Positions 1-7,100 of a DNA stretch of 12,607 bases are shown here, one piece after another. The translations under genes were made by a program, and so were the position numbers. The stretch is taken from positions 1 to 12,607 of the forward strand of contig RFQF01000048.1 in the NCBI GenBank assembly GCA_009925805.1, read 5' to 3'. This stretch comes from Flavobacteriia bacterium (lineage in GTDB: Bacteria; Bacteroidota; Bacteroidia; Flavobacteriales_D; Crocinitomicaceae). The notes beneath the pieces were generated by a model. It did not search any database, had not been told where the DNA came from, and saw only the letters and a program-made list of their open reading frames with translations. Position 1 is the stretch's first letter. Every line of letters begins with the position of its first letter.

Positions 1-906
1 CGCCAGGCCATGACCTTAGCCAAACAACCAAAAAAATTGGTGGTTGTGGGTTCCGGTGCCATTGGAGTGGAATTCGCTTATTTCTACAACGCTATGGGGA
101 CGGAGGTAACCATTGTCGAATACATGCCCAACATTGTTCCGGTAGAAGACGAAGAAGTTTCAAAGCAATTGGAAAAATCGTTTAAAAAATCGGGTATCAA
201 AATCATGACGGAAGCTTCGGTGGAAAGTGTTGACACCAAGGGAAAAGGGTGCATTGTCACAGTAAAAACCGCAAAAGGGGAAGAAAAAATCGAATGCGAT
301 GTGGTGCTTTCGGCTGTAGGTATCCAAGCCAATATCGAAGGACTTGGGTTAGAAGAGGTTGGGATCATCCAGGATAAAGGAAAGGTGTTAGTGAATGAAT
401 ACTACCAAACCAATATACCCGGATATTATGCCATTGGGGACTTAGTGCCTGGTCAAGCCTTGGCGCACGTCGCCTCTGCGGAGGGCATTATTTGTGTTGA
501 ACAAATTGCAGGTCACCACCCTGAGCCTCTAGATTACCAGAATATCCCTGGCTGTACCTATTGTTCTCCAGAAGTGGCTTCCGTAGGAATGACCGAAAAG
601 GCCGCTAAGGAAAAAGGCATGGATATCAAAGTAGGCAAGTTTCCTTTCTCCGCATCTGGAAAAGCAAGCGCGGCAGGAGCAAAAGACGGATTTGTTAAGT
701 TGATTTTCGACGCCAAATACGGTGAGTTGCTTGGTGCCCACATGATTGGTGCGAACGTTACGGAAATGATTGCGGAAATTGTGGCCATTCGAAAATTGGA
801 AACCACCGGTATGGACCTTATCAAAACGGTTCACCCCCACCCCACGATGTCCGAAGCGATCATGGAAGCGGCAGCAGCGGCCTACGGTGAGGTGATTCAT
901 CTGTAG
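1..906 (+). CDS. lpdA: Dihydrolipoyl dehydrogenase (E3), 5'-truncated by the window edge
   Basis: This FAD enzyme re-oxidises the dihydrolipoyl arms of 2-oxoacid dehydrogenase complexes (pyruvate, 2-oxoglutarate, branched-chain) and passes electrons to NAD+ in the cytoplasm. The reading frame is open to base 1, and the ATG at base 10 lies inside the protein, so 301 C-terminal residues are present. Visible parts in order are the NAD-binding Rossmann motif GSGAIG (about bases 49-66), the second FAD-contact motif YYAIGD (about 424-444), and the dimerisation domain starting near YCSPEVASVGMTE. The active-site His-Glu motif HPHPTMSE lies near the C terminus (about 835-858). The N-terminal FAD domain with the redox CxxxxC disulfide is outside the window. 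The motif set fits Lpd better than glutathione or mercuric reductase, because of the HPHPTMSE end and the GDLVPGQALAHVA segment. Which dehydrogenase complex it serves cannot be told from here. Confidence 0.95.
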   Translation, partial: RQAMTLAKQPKKLVVVGSGAIGVEFAYFYNAMGTEVTIVEYMPNIVPVEDEEVSKQLEKSFKKSGIKIMTEASVESVDTKGKGCIVTVKTAKGEEKIECDVVLSAVGIQANIEGLGLEEVGIIQDKGKVLVNEYYQTNIPGYYAIGDLVPGQALAHVASAEGIICVEQIAGHHPEPLDYQNIPGCTYCSPEVASVGMTEKAAKEKGMDIKVGKFPFSASGKASAAGAKDGFVKLIFDAKYGELLGAHMIGANVTEMIAEIVAIRKLETTGMDLIKTVHPHPTMSEAIMEAAAAAYGEVIHL

Positions 907-931
907 TACGAATTTCTGTCGGTGTTAGTAG

Positions 932-970
932 GTATTGTTCGACAATACACAATACGTTTCATTTTTTCAT
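932..970 (+). terminator. Possible weak terminator after lpdA
   Basis: Bases 932-938 (GTATTGT) and 942-948 (ACAATAC) form a perfect 7-bp stem with a TCG loop, 25 bases after the lpdA stop codon. T-rich sequence follows from about 957. The stem is AT-rich and the T run is interrupted and not immediately adjacent, so termination would be weak. The call rests on base pairing and position only. Confidence 0.3.
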
Positions 971-1026
971 TTTTCTCTCCAATAAATTTTGCAATAAAGG
1001 CAGAAAACCCTTGCCATACATCCAAT

Positions 1027-1034
1027 TAATTCTG
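1027..1034 (+). promoter_or_regulatory. Possible -7 promoter element for dnaK
   Basis: TAATTCTG matches the Bacteroidota -7 consensus TAnnTTTG at five of six fixed positions. The nearest upstream TTG (1011-1013) is only 13 bases away, shorter than the usual 17-23, so the -33 partner is doubtful. If it is used, transcription would start around 1040, inside the palindrome at 1037-1051, giving a leader of about 110 bases. Confidence 0.3.
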
Positions 1035-1036
1035 CC

Positions 1037-1051
1037 ATTACGTCACGTAAT
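1037..1051. repeat. 15-base palindrome, candidate operator upstream of dnaK
   Basis: ATTACGTCACGTAAT is a perfect inverted repeat with 7-base arms around a central C (1044). It lies 98 bases before the dnaK start codon and just downstream of a -7-like box. A related, imperfect copy (TTTATGTCATGTTAA, 1067-1081) matches it at 10 of 15 positions, with its centre exactly 30 bases further on, about three helical turns. This arrangement is typical of a site for a dimeric DNA-binding protein. I cannot name the regulator. Confidence 0.45.
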
Positions 1052-1149
1052 TACAGTAAAAAAACCTTTATGTCATGTTAATTGTAAAAAAAAAATGCGT
1101 GGCATATTCCTTGACTTCGCCGGGCGTCAACAAAAAAACAAAAGAAAAC

Positions 1150-3057
1150 ATGGGAAAAATAATTGGAATCGACCTAGGTACTACTAACTCTTGTGTATCG
1201 GTCATGGAAGGAAATGAACCCGTCGTCATTACCAACGCGGAAGGTAAAAGAACCACTCCCTCTGTGGTTGCCTTCGTAGAAGGAGGAGAACGTAAAGTGG
1301 GTGATCCGGCAAAGCGTCAAGCGATTACAAATCCAAAAAAAACGATCTACTCCATAAAGCGATTTATGGGAAGTAGTTACGAGGATTCAGCGGCGGAAAC
1401 CAAACGAGTTCCGTATGAAGTCGTTAAAGGAGACAACAACATGCCGAGGGTAAAAATCGACGACCGCATGTACTCTCCGCAAGAAATTTCTGCAATTATT
1501 CTTCAGAAAATGAAGAAAACCGCAGAGGACTATTTGGGAACAGAAGTTACTGAGGCGGTAGTCACCGTACCGGCATACTTCAACGACGCGCAGCGACAAG
1601 CTACCAAAGAAGCAGGTGAAATCGCCGGGCTAACCATCAAACGAATCATCAACGAGCCCACAGCGGCTGCGCTTGCTTATGGACTGGATAAAAAAGGCAT
1701 TGATCAGAAAATTGTGGTCTTCGATTTTGGTGGTGGTACCCATGACGTCTCCATTCTTGAACTGGGAGACGGTGTATTTGAAGTACTTGCCACAGATGGT
1801 GACACCCACCTGGGTGGTGATGACGTTGATAATGCCATCATCAATTGGTTGGCAGCTGAATTCAAAAGCGAAGAAGGCATTGATTTACGCGAAGACCCGA
1901 TGGCACTGCAGCGCTTAAAAGAAGCAGCCGAAAAAGCTAAAATTGAACTATCCTCTACCACTTCTAGCGAGATCAATTTACCGTATATCATGCCTGTGAA
2001 TGGCATTCCAAAACACTTGGTTCGAACCTTACAACGCGCAAAATTCGAGCAGTTAATTTCAGAAATCGTTGAACGTACGATTGCTCCTTGCCGATCTGCC
2101 TTGAAAAATGCAGGCCTAAGTCCCAAAGACATCAACGAAATCATCCTCGTTGGAGGTTCAACGCGAATTCCTATCATTCAAGATGCGGTGGAGAAATTTT
2201 TCGGAAAAGCGCCATCGAAAGGAGTGAATCCGGATGAAGTCGTAGCTGTTGGGGCGGCAATCCAAGGTGGTGTACTTACAGGGGAAGTAAAAGATGTCTT
2301 ATTGCTGGATGTTATTCCTCTTTCTTTGGGTATTGAAACCATGGGAGGCGTATTCACCAAATTGATCGAAGCCAACACCACGATTCCTACGAAGAAATCC
2401 GAGGTGTTTTCTACAGCTGCGGACAACCAGCCTGCCGTGGATATCCACGTGTTGCAAGGGGAACGTTCCATGGCTTCCGACAACAAAACCTTAGGAAGAT
2501 TTCAATTGACCGATATTCCACCCGCACGAAGAGGGGAACCGCAGATTGAAGTTACCTTCGACATCGACGCTAACGGAATAATGAACATTTCGGCAAAGGA
2601 CAAAGGTACCGGCAAAGAGCAGTCCATTAAAATCGAATCGAAGTCTGGCCTTACCGATGCGGAAATTGAGCGCATGAAAGCAGAAGCTCAAGCGAACGCA
2701 GAAGCGGACAAAAAGAAACGCGATGAGGCCGATTTAATCAATAAAGCGGATTCCACAATTTTCCAAACAGAACGCCAATTGAAGGAATATGGAGATAAAA
2801 TCCCTGCAGACAAAAAACAGCCCATCGAAGATGCTTTAAACGAGCTTAAAAAAGAGTATGAGGCGAAAAACATGCAGAATTTAGAACCGGCCATGGAAAA
2901 GTTGAACCAAGTGTTCCAAGCAGCATCCCAAGATATGTACAACGCAGCGAACGCAGGTGGTAATCCAAATCCTGGAGCGGAAAGCAATGCAGGTTCTTCA
3001 AACAGCGAGGATGAAGTCACAGATGTGGATTTCGAAGAGGTAAACGATAAAAAATAA
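1150..3057 (+). CDS. dnaK: Molecular chaperone DnaK (Hsp70)
   Basis: This ATP-driven cytoplasmic chaperone binds exposed hydrophobic peptides and works with a J-protein and GrpE. The protein has 635 residues, the usual length. The nucleotide-binding domain shows GIDLGTTNS (6-14), the phosphate loop FGGGTHDVS (193-201) and VGGSTRIP (334-341). The interdomain linker DVLLLDV (382-388) leads into the substrate-binding domain (to about 505), a helical lid, a Gly/Asn-rich stretch (603-620) and a C-terminal end close to the EEVKDKK tail that contacts J-proteins (EEVNDKK, 629-635). His198 replaces the Phe of the common GGGTFD motif; I recall this from Flavobacteriia and think it is lineage-specific. 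The start at 1150 is chosen because DnaK proteins begin MGKIIGIDLGTT. The frame is open upstream to an ATG at 1075, but those 25 codons do not resemble the family. The gene stands alone with its own terminator; no dnaJ or grpE is adjacent. Confidence 0.98.
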   Translation: MGKIIGIDLGTTNSCVSVMEGNEPVVITNAEGKRTTPSVVAFVEGGERKVGDPAKRQAITNPKKTIYSIKRFMGSSYEDSAAETKRVPYEVVKGDNNMPRVKIDDRMYSPQEISAIILQKMKKTAEDYLGTEVTEAVVTVPAYFNDAQRQATKEAGEIAGLTIKRIINEPTAAALAYGLDKKGIDQKIVVFDFGGGTHDVSILELGDGVFEVLATDGDTHLGGDDVDNAIINWLAAEFKSEEGIDLREDPMALQRLKEAAEKAKIELSSTTSSEINLPYIMPVNGIPKHLVRTLQRAKFEQLISEIVERTIAPCRSALKNAGLSPKDINEIILVGGSTRIPIIQDAVEKFFGKAPSKGVNPDEVVAVGAAIQGGVLTGEVKDVLLLDVIPLSLGIETMGGVFTKLIEANTTIPTKKSEVFSTAADNQPAVDIHVLQGERSMASDNKTLGRFQLTDIPPARRGEPQIEVTFDIDANGIMNISAKDKGTGKEQSIKIESKSGLTDAEIERMKAEAQANAEADKKKRDEADLINKADSTIFQTERQLKEYGDKIPADKKQPIEDALNELKKEYEAKNMQNLEPAMEKLNQVFQAASQDMYNAANAGGNPNPGAESNAGSSNSEDEVTDVDFEEVNDKK

Positions 3058-3080
3058 AACGTGATTAATTATCCACTTTT

Positions 3081-3104
3081 AAGGGCTCTTCGGAGCCCTT
3101 TTGT
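3081..3104 (+). terminator. Strong rho-independent terminator after dnaK
   Basis: AAGGGCTC (3081-3088) pairs perfectly with GAGCCCTT (3093-3100) around a stable TTCG tetraloop, followed by more T residues. It begins 23 bases after the dnaK stop codon. The stem also reads as a hairpin on the other strand, where the 5' A run becomes a short T tail. Confidence 0.9.
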
Positions 3105-3112
3105 TATTTTTG
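3105..3112 (+). promoter_or_regulatory. -7 promoter element abutting the hydrolase start codon
   Basis: TATTTTTG is a perfect match to the Bacteroidota -7 consensus TAnnTTTG. It lies between the dnaK terminator and the hydrolase gene, with only three bases (aca) before the ATG at 3116. Transcription would begin at or very near the start codon, so the message would be leaderless or nearly so. No -33 TTG is visible at standard spacing, because the terminator stem occupies that place. Confidence 0.5.
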
Positions 3113-3115
3113 ACA

Positions 3116-3892
3116 ATGCTTCATCATAAAGTGCTTACCCATTCAAGCAGTTCTGAATGGACCGTATTTATTCATGGATTTGGGGGGAGCTCCAATGTTT
3201 GGTTCAAACAAGTGAAGGCTTTTCATGAGCATTTCAATGTGGTACTCATTGATCTTCGGGGACATGGGAAATCTCAAGGATTAACAGCGCATCGTCGTTA
3301 TTCTTTTGAACTTATCGCTCGTGAAGTAGCGGAAGTTGTTGCATTCCTAAAAATTCAAAAAGCGCATTTTATTGGGGTATCCTTGGGAAGTATTATCATA
3401 CGTCAAATAGCCGTTAACTATCCCAACTTAGTAAAATCGATGATTTTCGCTGGCGCCATCACACAACTCGATATCAAATCTCGGTTTTTTCTACGCCTTG
3501 GAAGGATTTTACAACCTGTACTTCCTTATATGGCCCTTTACAAGCTGTTTGCTAACATCATGATGCCCAAAAAAAACCACTCGGAATCCCGTAGCCTTTT
3601 TATCCATGAAGCGAAAAAACTCATGACAAAAGAATTCAAACGGTGGTTTAAGCTCACGGGCCGCTTGACGCGTTATTTAAACTACCTGCAACATGAAAAC
3701 AAAGACGACAAAGCGTTATATGTGATGGGGAGTGAAGACCATTTATTTGTAGGCCCTGCAAGGGAAATCGTGAAGGATAATCCAAACTTACAGCTCGAAA
3801 TTGTAGCTAACTGCGGGCATGTAGTCAACGTTGAACAACCCGAAGCCTTTAATAAAATTGCGATTGAGTTTATTCATCTTCAAAACCCATGA
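3116..3892 (+). CDS. Alpha/beta hydrolase
   Basis: This is a probable cytoplasmic serine hydrolase of 258 residues with the complete alpha/beta-fold signature. The oxyanion-side motif HGFGG is at 20-24 and IDLRGHGKS at 45-53. The nucleophile elbow GVSLGS puts the catalytic Ser at 89, the acid is Asp208 in GSEDH, and the catalytic His is 235 in CGHVVNVEQPE. The layout matches the family of small esterases, lyases and haloperoxidase-like enzymes, whose substrates cannot be read from sequence. The segment at about 125-190 is the variable cap and is rich in Lys, Arg and Phe. The start at 3116 is the first ATG; an upstream TTG at 3101 lies in the T tract of the dnaK terminator and is unlikely. The stop codon overlaps the next start (ATGA), implying translational coupling. 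Proximity to icmF could hint at an acyl-CoA or ester substrate, but this is inference. Confidence 0.88.
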   Translation: MLHHKVLTHSSSSEWTVFIHGFGGSSNVWFKQVKAFHEHFNVVLIDLRGHGKSQGLTAHRRYSFELIAREVAEVVAFLKIQKAHFIGVSLGSIIIRQIAVNYPNLVKSMIFAGAITQLDIKSRFFLRLGRILQPVLPYMALYKLFANIMMPKKNHSESRSLFIHEAKKLMTKEFKRWFKLTGRLTRYLNYLQHENKDDKALYVMGSEDHLFVGPAREIVKDNPNLQLEIVANCGHVVNVEQPEAFNKIAIEFIHLQNP

Positions 3893-4113
3893 CCTTTCCT
3901 CAATATCGGAAACTTCCCAACCATCGGAATTTTTATAAGATTACTTCCAACCAACGTTTATTGGAGATTCAAGTAGTAGGGTCAAAAAAAATCAACCATA
4001 CCCTTGAAGCAAGAACCTATTTTGAACTCAAGCGCATTCAAGATATGCTTCTCCTTAACACTCCCTATTTAATCGCCCTTCAAGAAGAATATGAATCACT
4101 AACCATCATGTAA
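3889..4113 (+). CDS. Small hypothetical protein, translationally coupled to the hydrolase
   Basis: I do not recognise this 74-residue protein. It starts on the ATG that overlaps the hydrolase stop codon in the ATGA arrangement, which favours it being real and translated by the same ribosomes. It has no signal peptide, no membrane segment and no cysteines. The N-terminal half is basic and looks beta-rich (FYKITSNQRLLEIQVVG); the C-terminal half looks helical, with a stretch around ELKRIQDMLLLNTPY. Counting bases 3901-4080 by hand gives 67 G+C of 180, about 37 percent, lower than about 47 percent in three sampled lines of icmF. It could be a small lineage-specific regulator or binding protein, but nothing in the sequence tells which. 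Confidence 0.65.
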   Translation: MTFPQYRKLPNHRNFYKITSNQRLLEIQVVGSKKINHTLEARTYFELKRIQDMLLLNTPYLIALQEEYESLTIM

Positions 4114-4128
4114 AATTGCGTAATTTTA
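4111..4128 (+). promoter_or_regulatory. Short AT-rich inverted repeat with -7-like box before icmF
   Basis: TAAAATT (4111-4117) and AATTTTA (4122-4128) form a perfect 7-bp inverted repeat that includes the preceding stop codon. TAATTTTA (4121-4128) also resembles the -7 box TAnnTTTG except for its last base, and sits 16 bases before the icmF ATG. No -33 TTG is well placed. It may be an internal promoter or a chance AT-rich palindrome. Confidence 0.25.
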
Positions 4129-4144
4129 TCCCACGAAAATCAGC

Positions 4145-7100
4145 ATGGAATCCATTAATCCTTACCTCCCCCAACATAAAATTCGTATCGTAACTGCTGC
4201 CTCCCTGTTCGACGGTCACGATGCCGCCATCAACATCATGCGCCGAATTATTCAAGCTACCGGATGCGAGGTCATTCATTTAGGGCACGACCGTTCGGTG
4301 GAAGAAGTCGTCAATTGTGCCATTCAAGAAGATGCCCAAGCCATCGCCATGACCTCCTACCAAGGCGGGCACATGGAGTATTTCAAATACATGCACGACT
4401 TACTCCACGAAAAAGGAGCTCCGCATATTAAAATATTTGGTGGAGGCGGTGGCACCATTCTGCCTTCCGAAATTGAAGAACTTCATGCGTATGGCATTGC
4501 ACGGATTTACCACCCCGACGACGGCCGTGCCATGGGCTTGCAAGGCATGATCAATGACCTCGTGCAACAATGTGACTTTGCCGTGGGAGAAACCTTGCCA
4601 GCACATCCCCTCCAACTGAACCCAAACGATGTTCCTTCGATAGCGCGCGTGATTTCTGGAGCAGAAAATTTTGGTGAAAAACACCAGCATATTTTACAGG
4701 AAATAAATGCCAAAGCCCAAAAAATCACAACCCCCGTCCTTGGAATTACAGGAACTGGTGGTGCTGGAAAATCATCCTTGGTGGACGAATTGGTGCGTCG
4801 TTTCCTCTTGGATTTCTCCGACAAGCACCTGGCCGTGGTATCGGTTGATCCCTCAAAACGCAAAACCGGAGGCGCCTTGCTCGGCGATCGAATTCGCATG
4901 AATTCCATCAAAAGCGACCGTGTTTACATGCGTTCCTTGGCCACGCGTCAATCGAATTTAGCCTTATCCAAGCACGTCGCTGACGCCATTTCCATTTTGA
5001 AGACCGCAGGGTTCGATTTGATTATTCTAGAAACCTCCGGCATCGGGCAATCAGATACAGAAATTCTCGATCACTCCGATGTATCCCTTTATGTGATGAC
5101 TCCTGAATACGGTGCGGCCACGCAGCTGGAAAAAATCGACATGCTGGACTTTGCTGATGTGATCGCCCTCAATAAATTCGACAAGCGCGGTGCCTTGGAT
5201 GCCCTGCGTGATGTGCGCAAACAATACCAGCGCAACCACAATCTTTGGGAGAAAAATGTGGACGAAATGCCGGTTTACGGTACGATTGCCTCGCAATTCA
5301 ACGACCCCGGCATGAATACGTTGTACAAAGTACTGATGGATAAAGTGGTCGAAAAAACAGGAGCGCCGCTTGCGTCCACCTTTGAAATCACCCGAGAAAT
5401 GTCGGAGAAGATTTTCGTAATTCCCCCGGAACGCACCCGCTATCTTTCGGAAATTTCGGAGAACAACCGCGCCTACGACCATTGGGTCCACCAGCAAGTG
5501 GCTGTGGCCGAAAAGCTGCAAGGTCTGGACAGTGCAATGCGCACCCTTCGCCAGAGCACGCTCGAAGATAAGGACCGGCTAATCAAAGGGCTTCAAGAAT
5601 CCTTTGAACAGGAAAAATTGAACTTCGATCCAAAAAACTGGGAAATACTGCAAAACTGGGATGCCAAAAAACAAGCATTTAAAAATCCTGCATATCAATT
5701 CAAAGTGCGCGATAAAGTCCTGAGCATCAAAACACATACGGAATCACTTTCCCATAGCCAAATTCCGAAGGTGGCTGCTCCGAGGTATTCGAGCTGGGGC
5801 GACATCCTGCGTTGGGTGTTGCAAGAGAACTTTCCGGGAGAATTCCCCTACACCTCTGGGTTATTTCCTTTCAAGCGAGAAGGCGAAGACCCCACCCGGA
5901 TGTTCGCCGGAGAAGGGGGCCCGGAGCGCACCAACAAACGCTTTCACTATGTCAGTTTGGGCATGCCAGCAAAAAGGCTTTCCACGGCGTTTGATTCCGT
6001 TACGCTTTACGGCAACGATCCTGCTACACGACCGGATATTTACGGAAAGATTGGGAATTCAGGGGTTTCCATTTGCTGTCTCGACGACGCCAAAAAACTG
6101 TATTCTGGTTTTGATTTAAGCCATCCTGCCACTTCGGTATCCATGACCATCAACGGTCCCGCGCCGATGTTGCTCGGTTTTTTCATGAATGCGGCCATCG
6201 ACCAAAATTGCGAGAAATACATCAAAGCCCATGGCCTAGAGGATGAGGTTATACGAAAAATTGAGGCCATTTATCTCCAAAAAGGAACGGATCGTCCCAC
6301 CTATCAAGGAGAGCTCCCTGAAGGAAACGACGGCTTGGGCCTGATGCTTTTGGGCGTAACCGGCGACCAAGTACTGCCAGCAGAGGTATATGCCAAAATC
6401 AAAGCAGAAACCTTAAACCAAGTTCGAGGTACAGTGCAAGCGGACATCCTGAAGGAAGACCAAGCGCAAAACACCTGCATATTTTCTACCGAATTTGCCT
6501 TGCGCCTCATGGGCGATGTGCAGTCGTATTTCATCGACCACGGCGTTCGCAATTTTTACTCGGTATCTATTTCGGGGTACCACATTGCCGAAGCGGGCGC
6601 CAATCCGATTACCCAGTTGGCGTTTACCTTGGCCAATGGATTTACTTACGTGGAGTATTACCTGAGCCGAGGCATGAGCATCAACGATTTTGGTCCCAAC
6701 CTGTCGTTTTTCTTTTCGAACGGCATCGATCCGGAATATGCGGTGATTGGACGTGTTGCCCGACGCATTTGGGCCAAAGCTTTAGCTAAAAAATACGGAG
6801 CCAATGCGCGAGCGCAGATGTTAAAATACCACATTCAAACCTCCGGGCGTTCCTTGCACGCCCAAGAGATTGATTTCAACGACATTCGAACGACCTTGCA
6901 GGCCTTGTATGCGATATACGACAATTGCAACTCCTTGCACACGAATGCCTACGACGAAGCGATCACTACCCCTACCGAGGAATCCGTGCGCCGTGCGATG
7001 GCCATCCAGCTCATTATCAACCGAGAACTTGGATTGGCAAAGAACGAAAATCCGCTCCAGGGATCTTTTATCATTGATGAACTGACCGATTTGGTCGAGG

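Larger units (their letters stand above)
907..1149. other. lpdA-dnaK intergenic region with several inverted repeats
   Basis: This 243-base gap holds no convincing gene. It contains the weak hairpin at 932-948, a 7-bp inverted repeat GGCAGAA/TTCTGCC (999-1005 and 1030-1036), a 15-base palindrome ATTACGTCACGTAAT (1037-1051) and a degenerate copy of it (1067-1081). There is also a small GC-rich hairpin (1111-1130) and a long A-rich stretch before the dnaK start. No CIRCE element (TTAGCACTC-N9-GAGTGCTAA) is visible, so HrcA control as in Firmicutes is not supported. The region most likely carries the dnaK promoter and its control sites. Confidence 0.6.

Noticed and set aside
529..900. 123-codon open frame on the minus strand inside lpdA
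   Set aside because: The + strand encodes conserved Lpd motifs here; the antisense translation resembles no family and is a compositional shadow.
1075..1149. In-frame 25-codon N-terminal extension of DnaK from an ATG at 1075
   Set aside because: DnaK proteins begin at MGKIIGIDLGTT; the extra residues show no family resemblance and cover the putative operator copy and leader hairpin.
907..1149. CIRCE heat-shock operator upstream of dnaK
   Set aside because: No TTAGCACTC-N9-GAGTGCTAA or close variant is present; the palindromes there are of a different sequence.
1704..2177. 157-codon open frame on the minus strand inside dnaK
   Set aside because: It is opposite conserved DnaK nucleotide-binding sequence, and its Ser-rich low-complexity translation looks like an antisense shadow.
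3101..3115. TTG start five codons upstream for the alpha/beta hydrolase
   Set aside because: It falls in the T tract of the dnaK terminator and before the -7 box; the ATG at 3116 suits the fold's N terminus.
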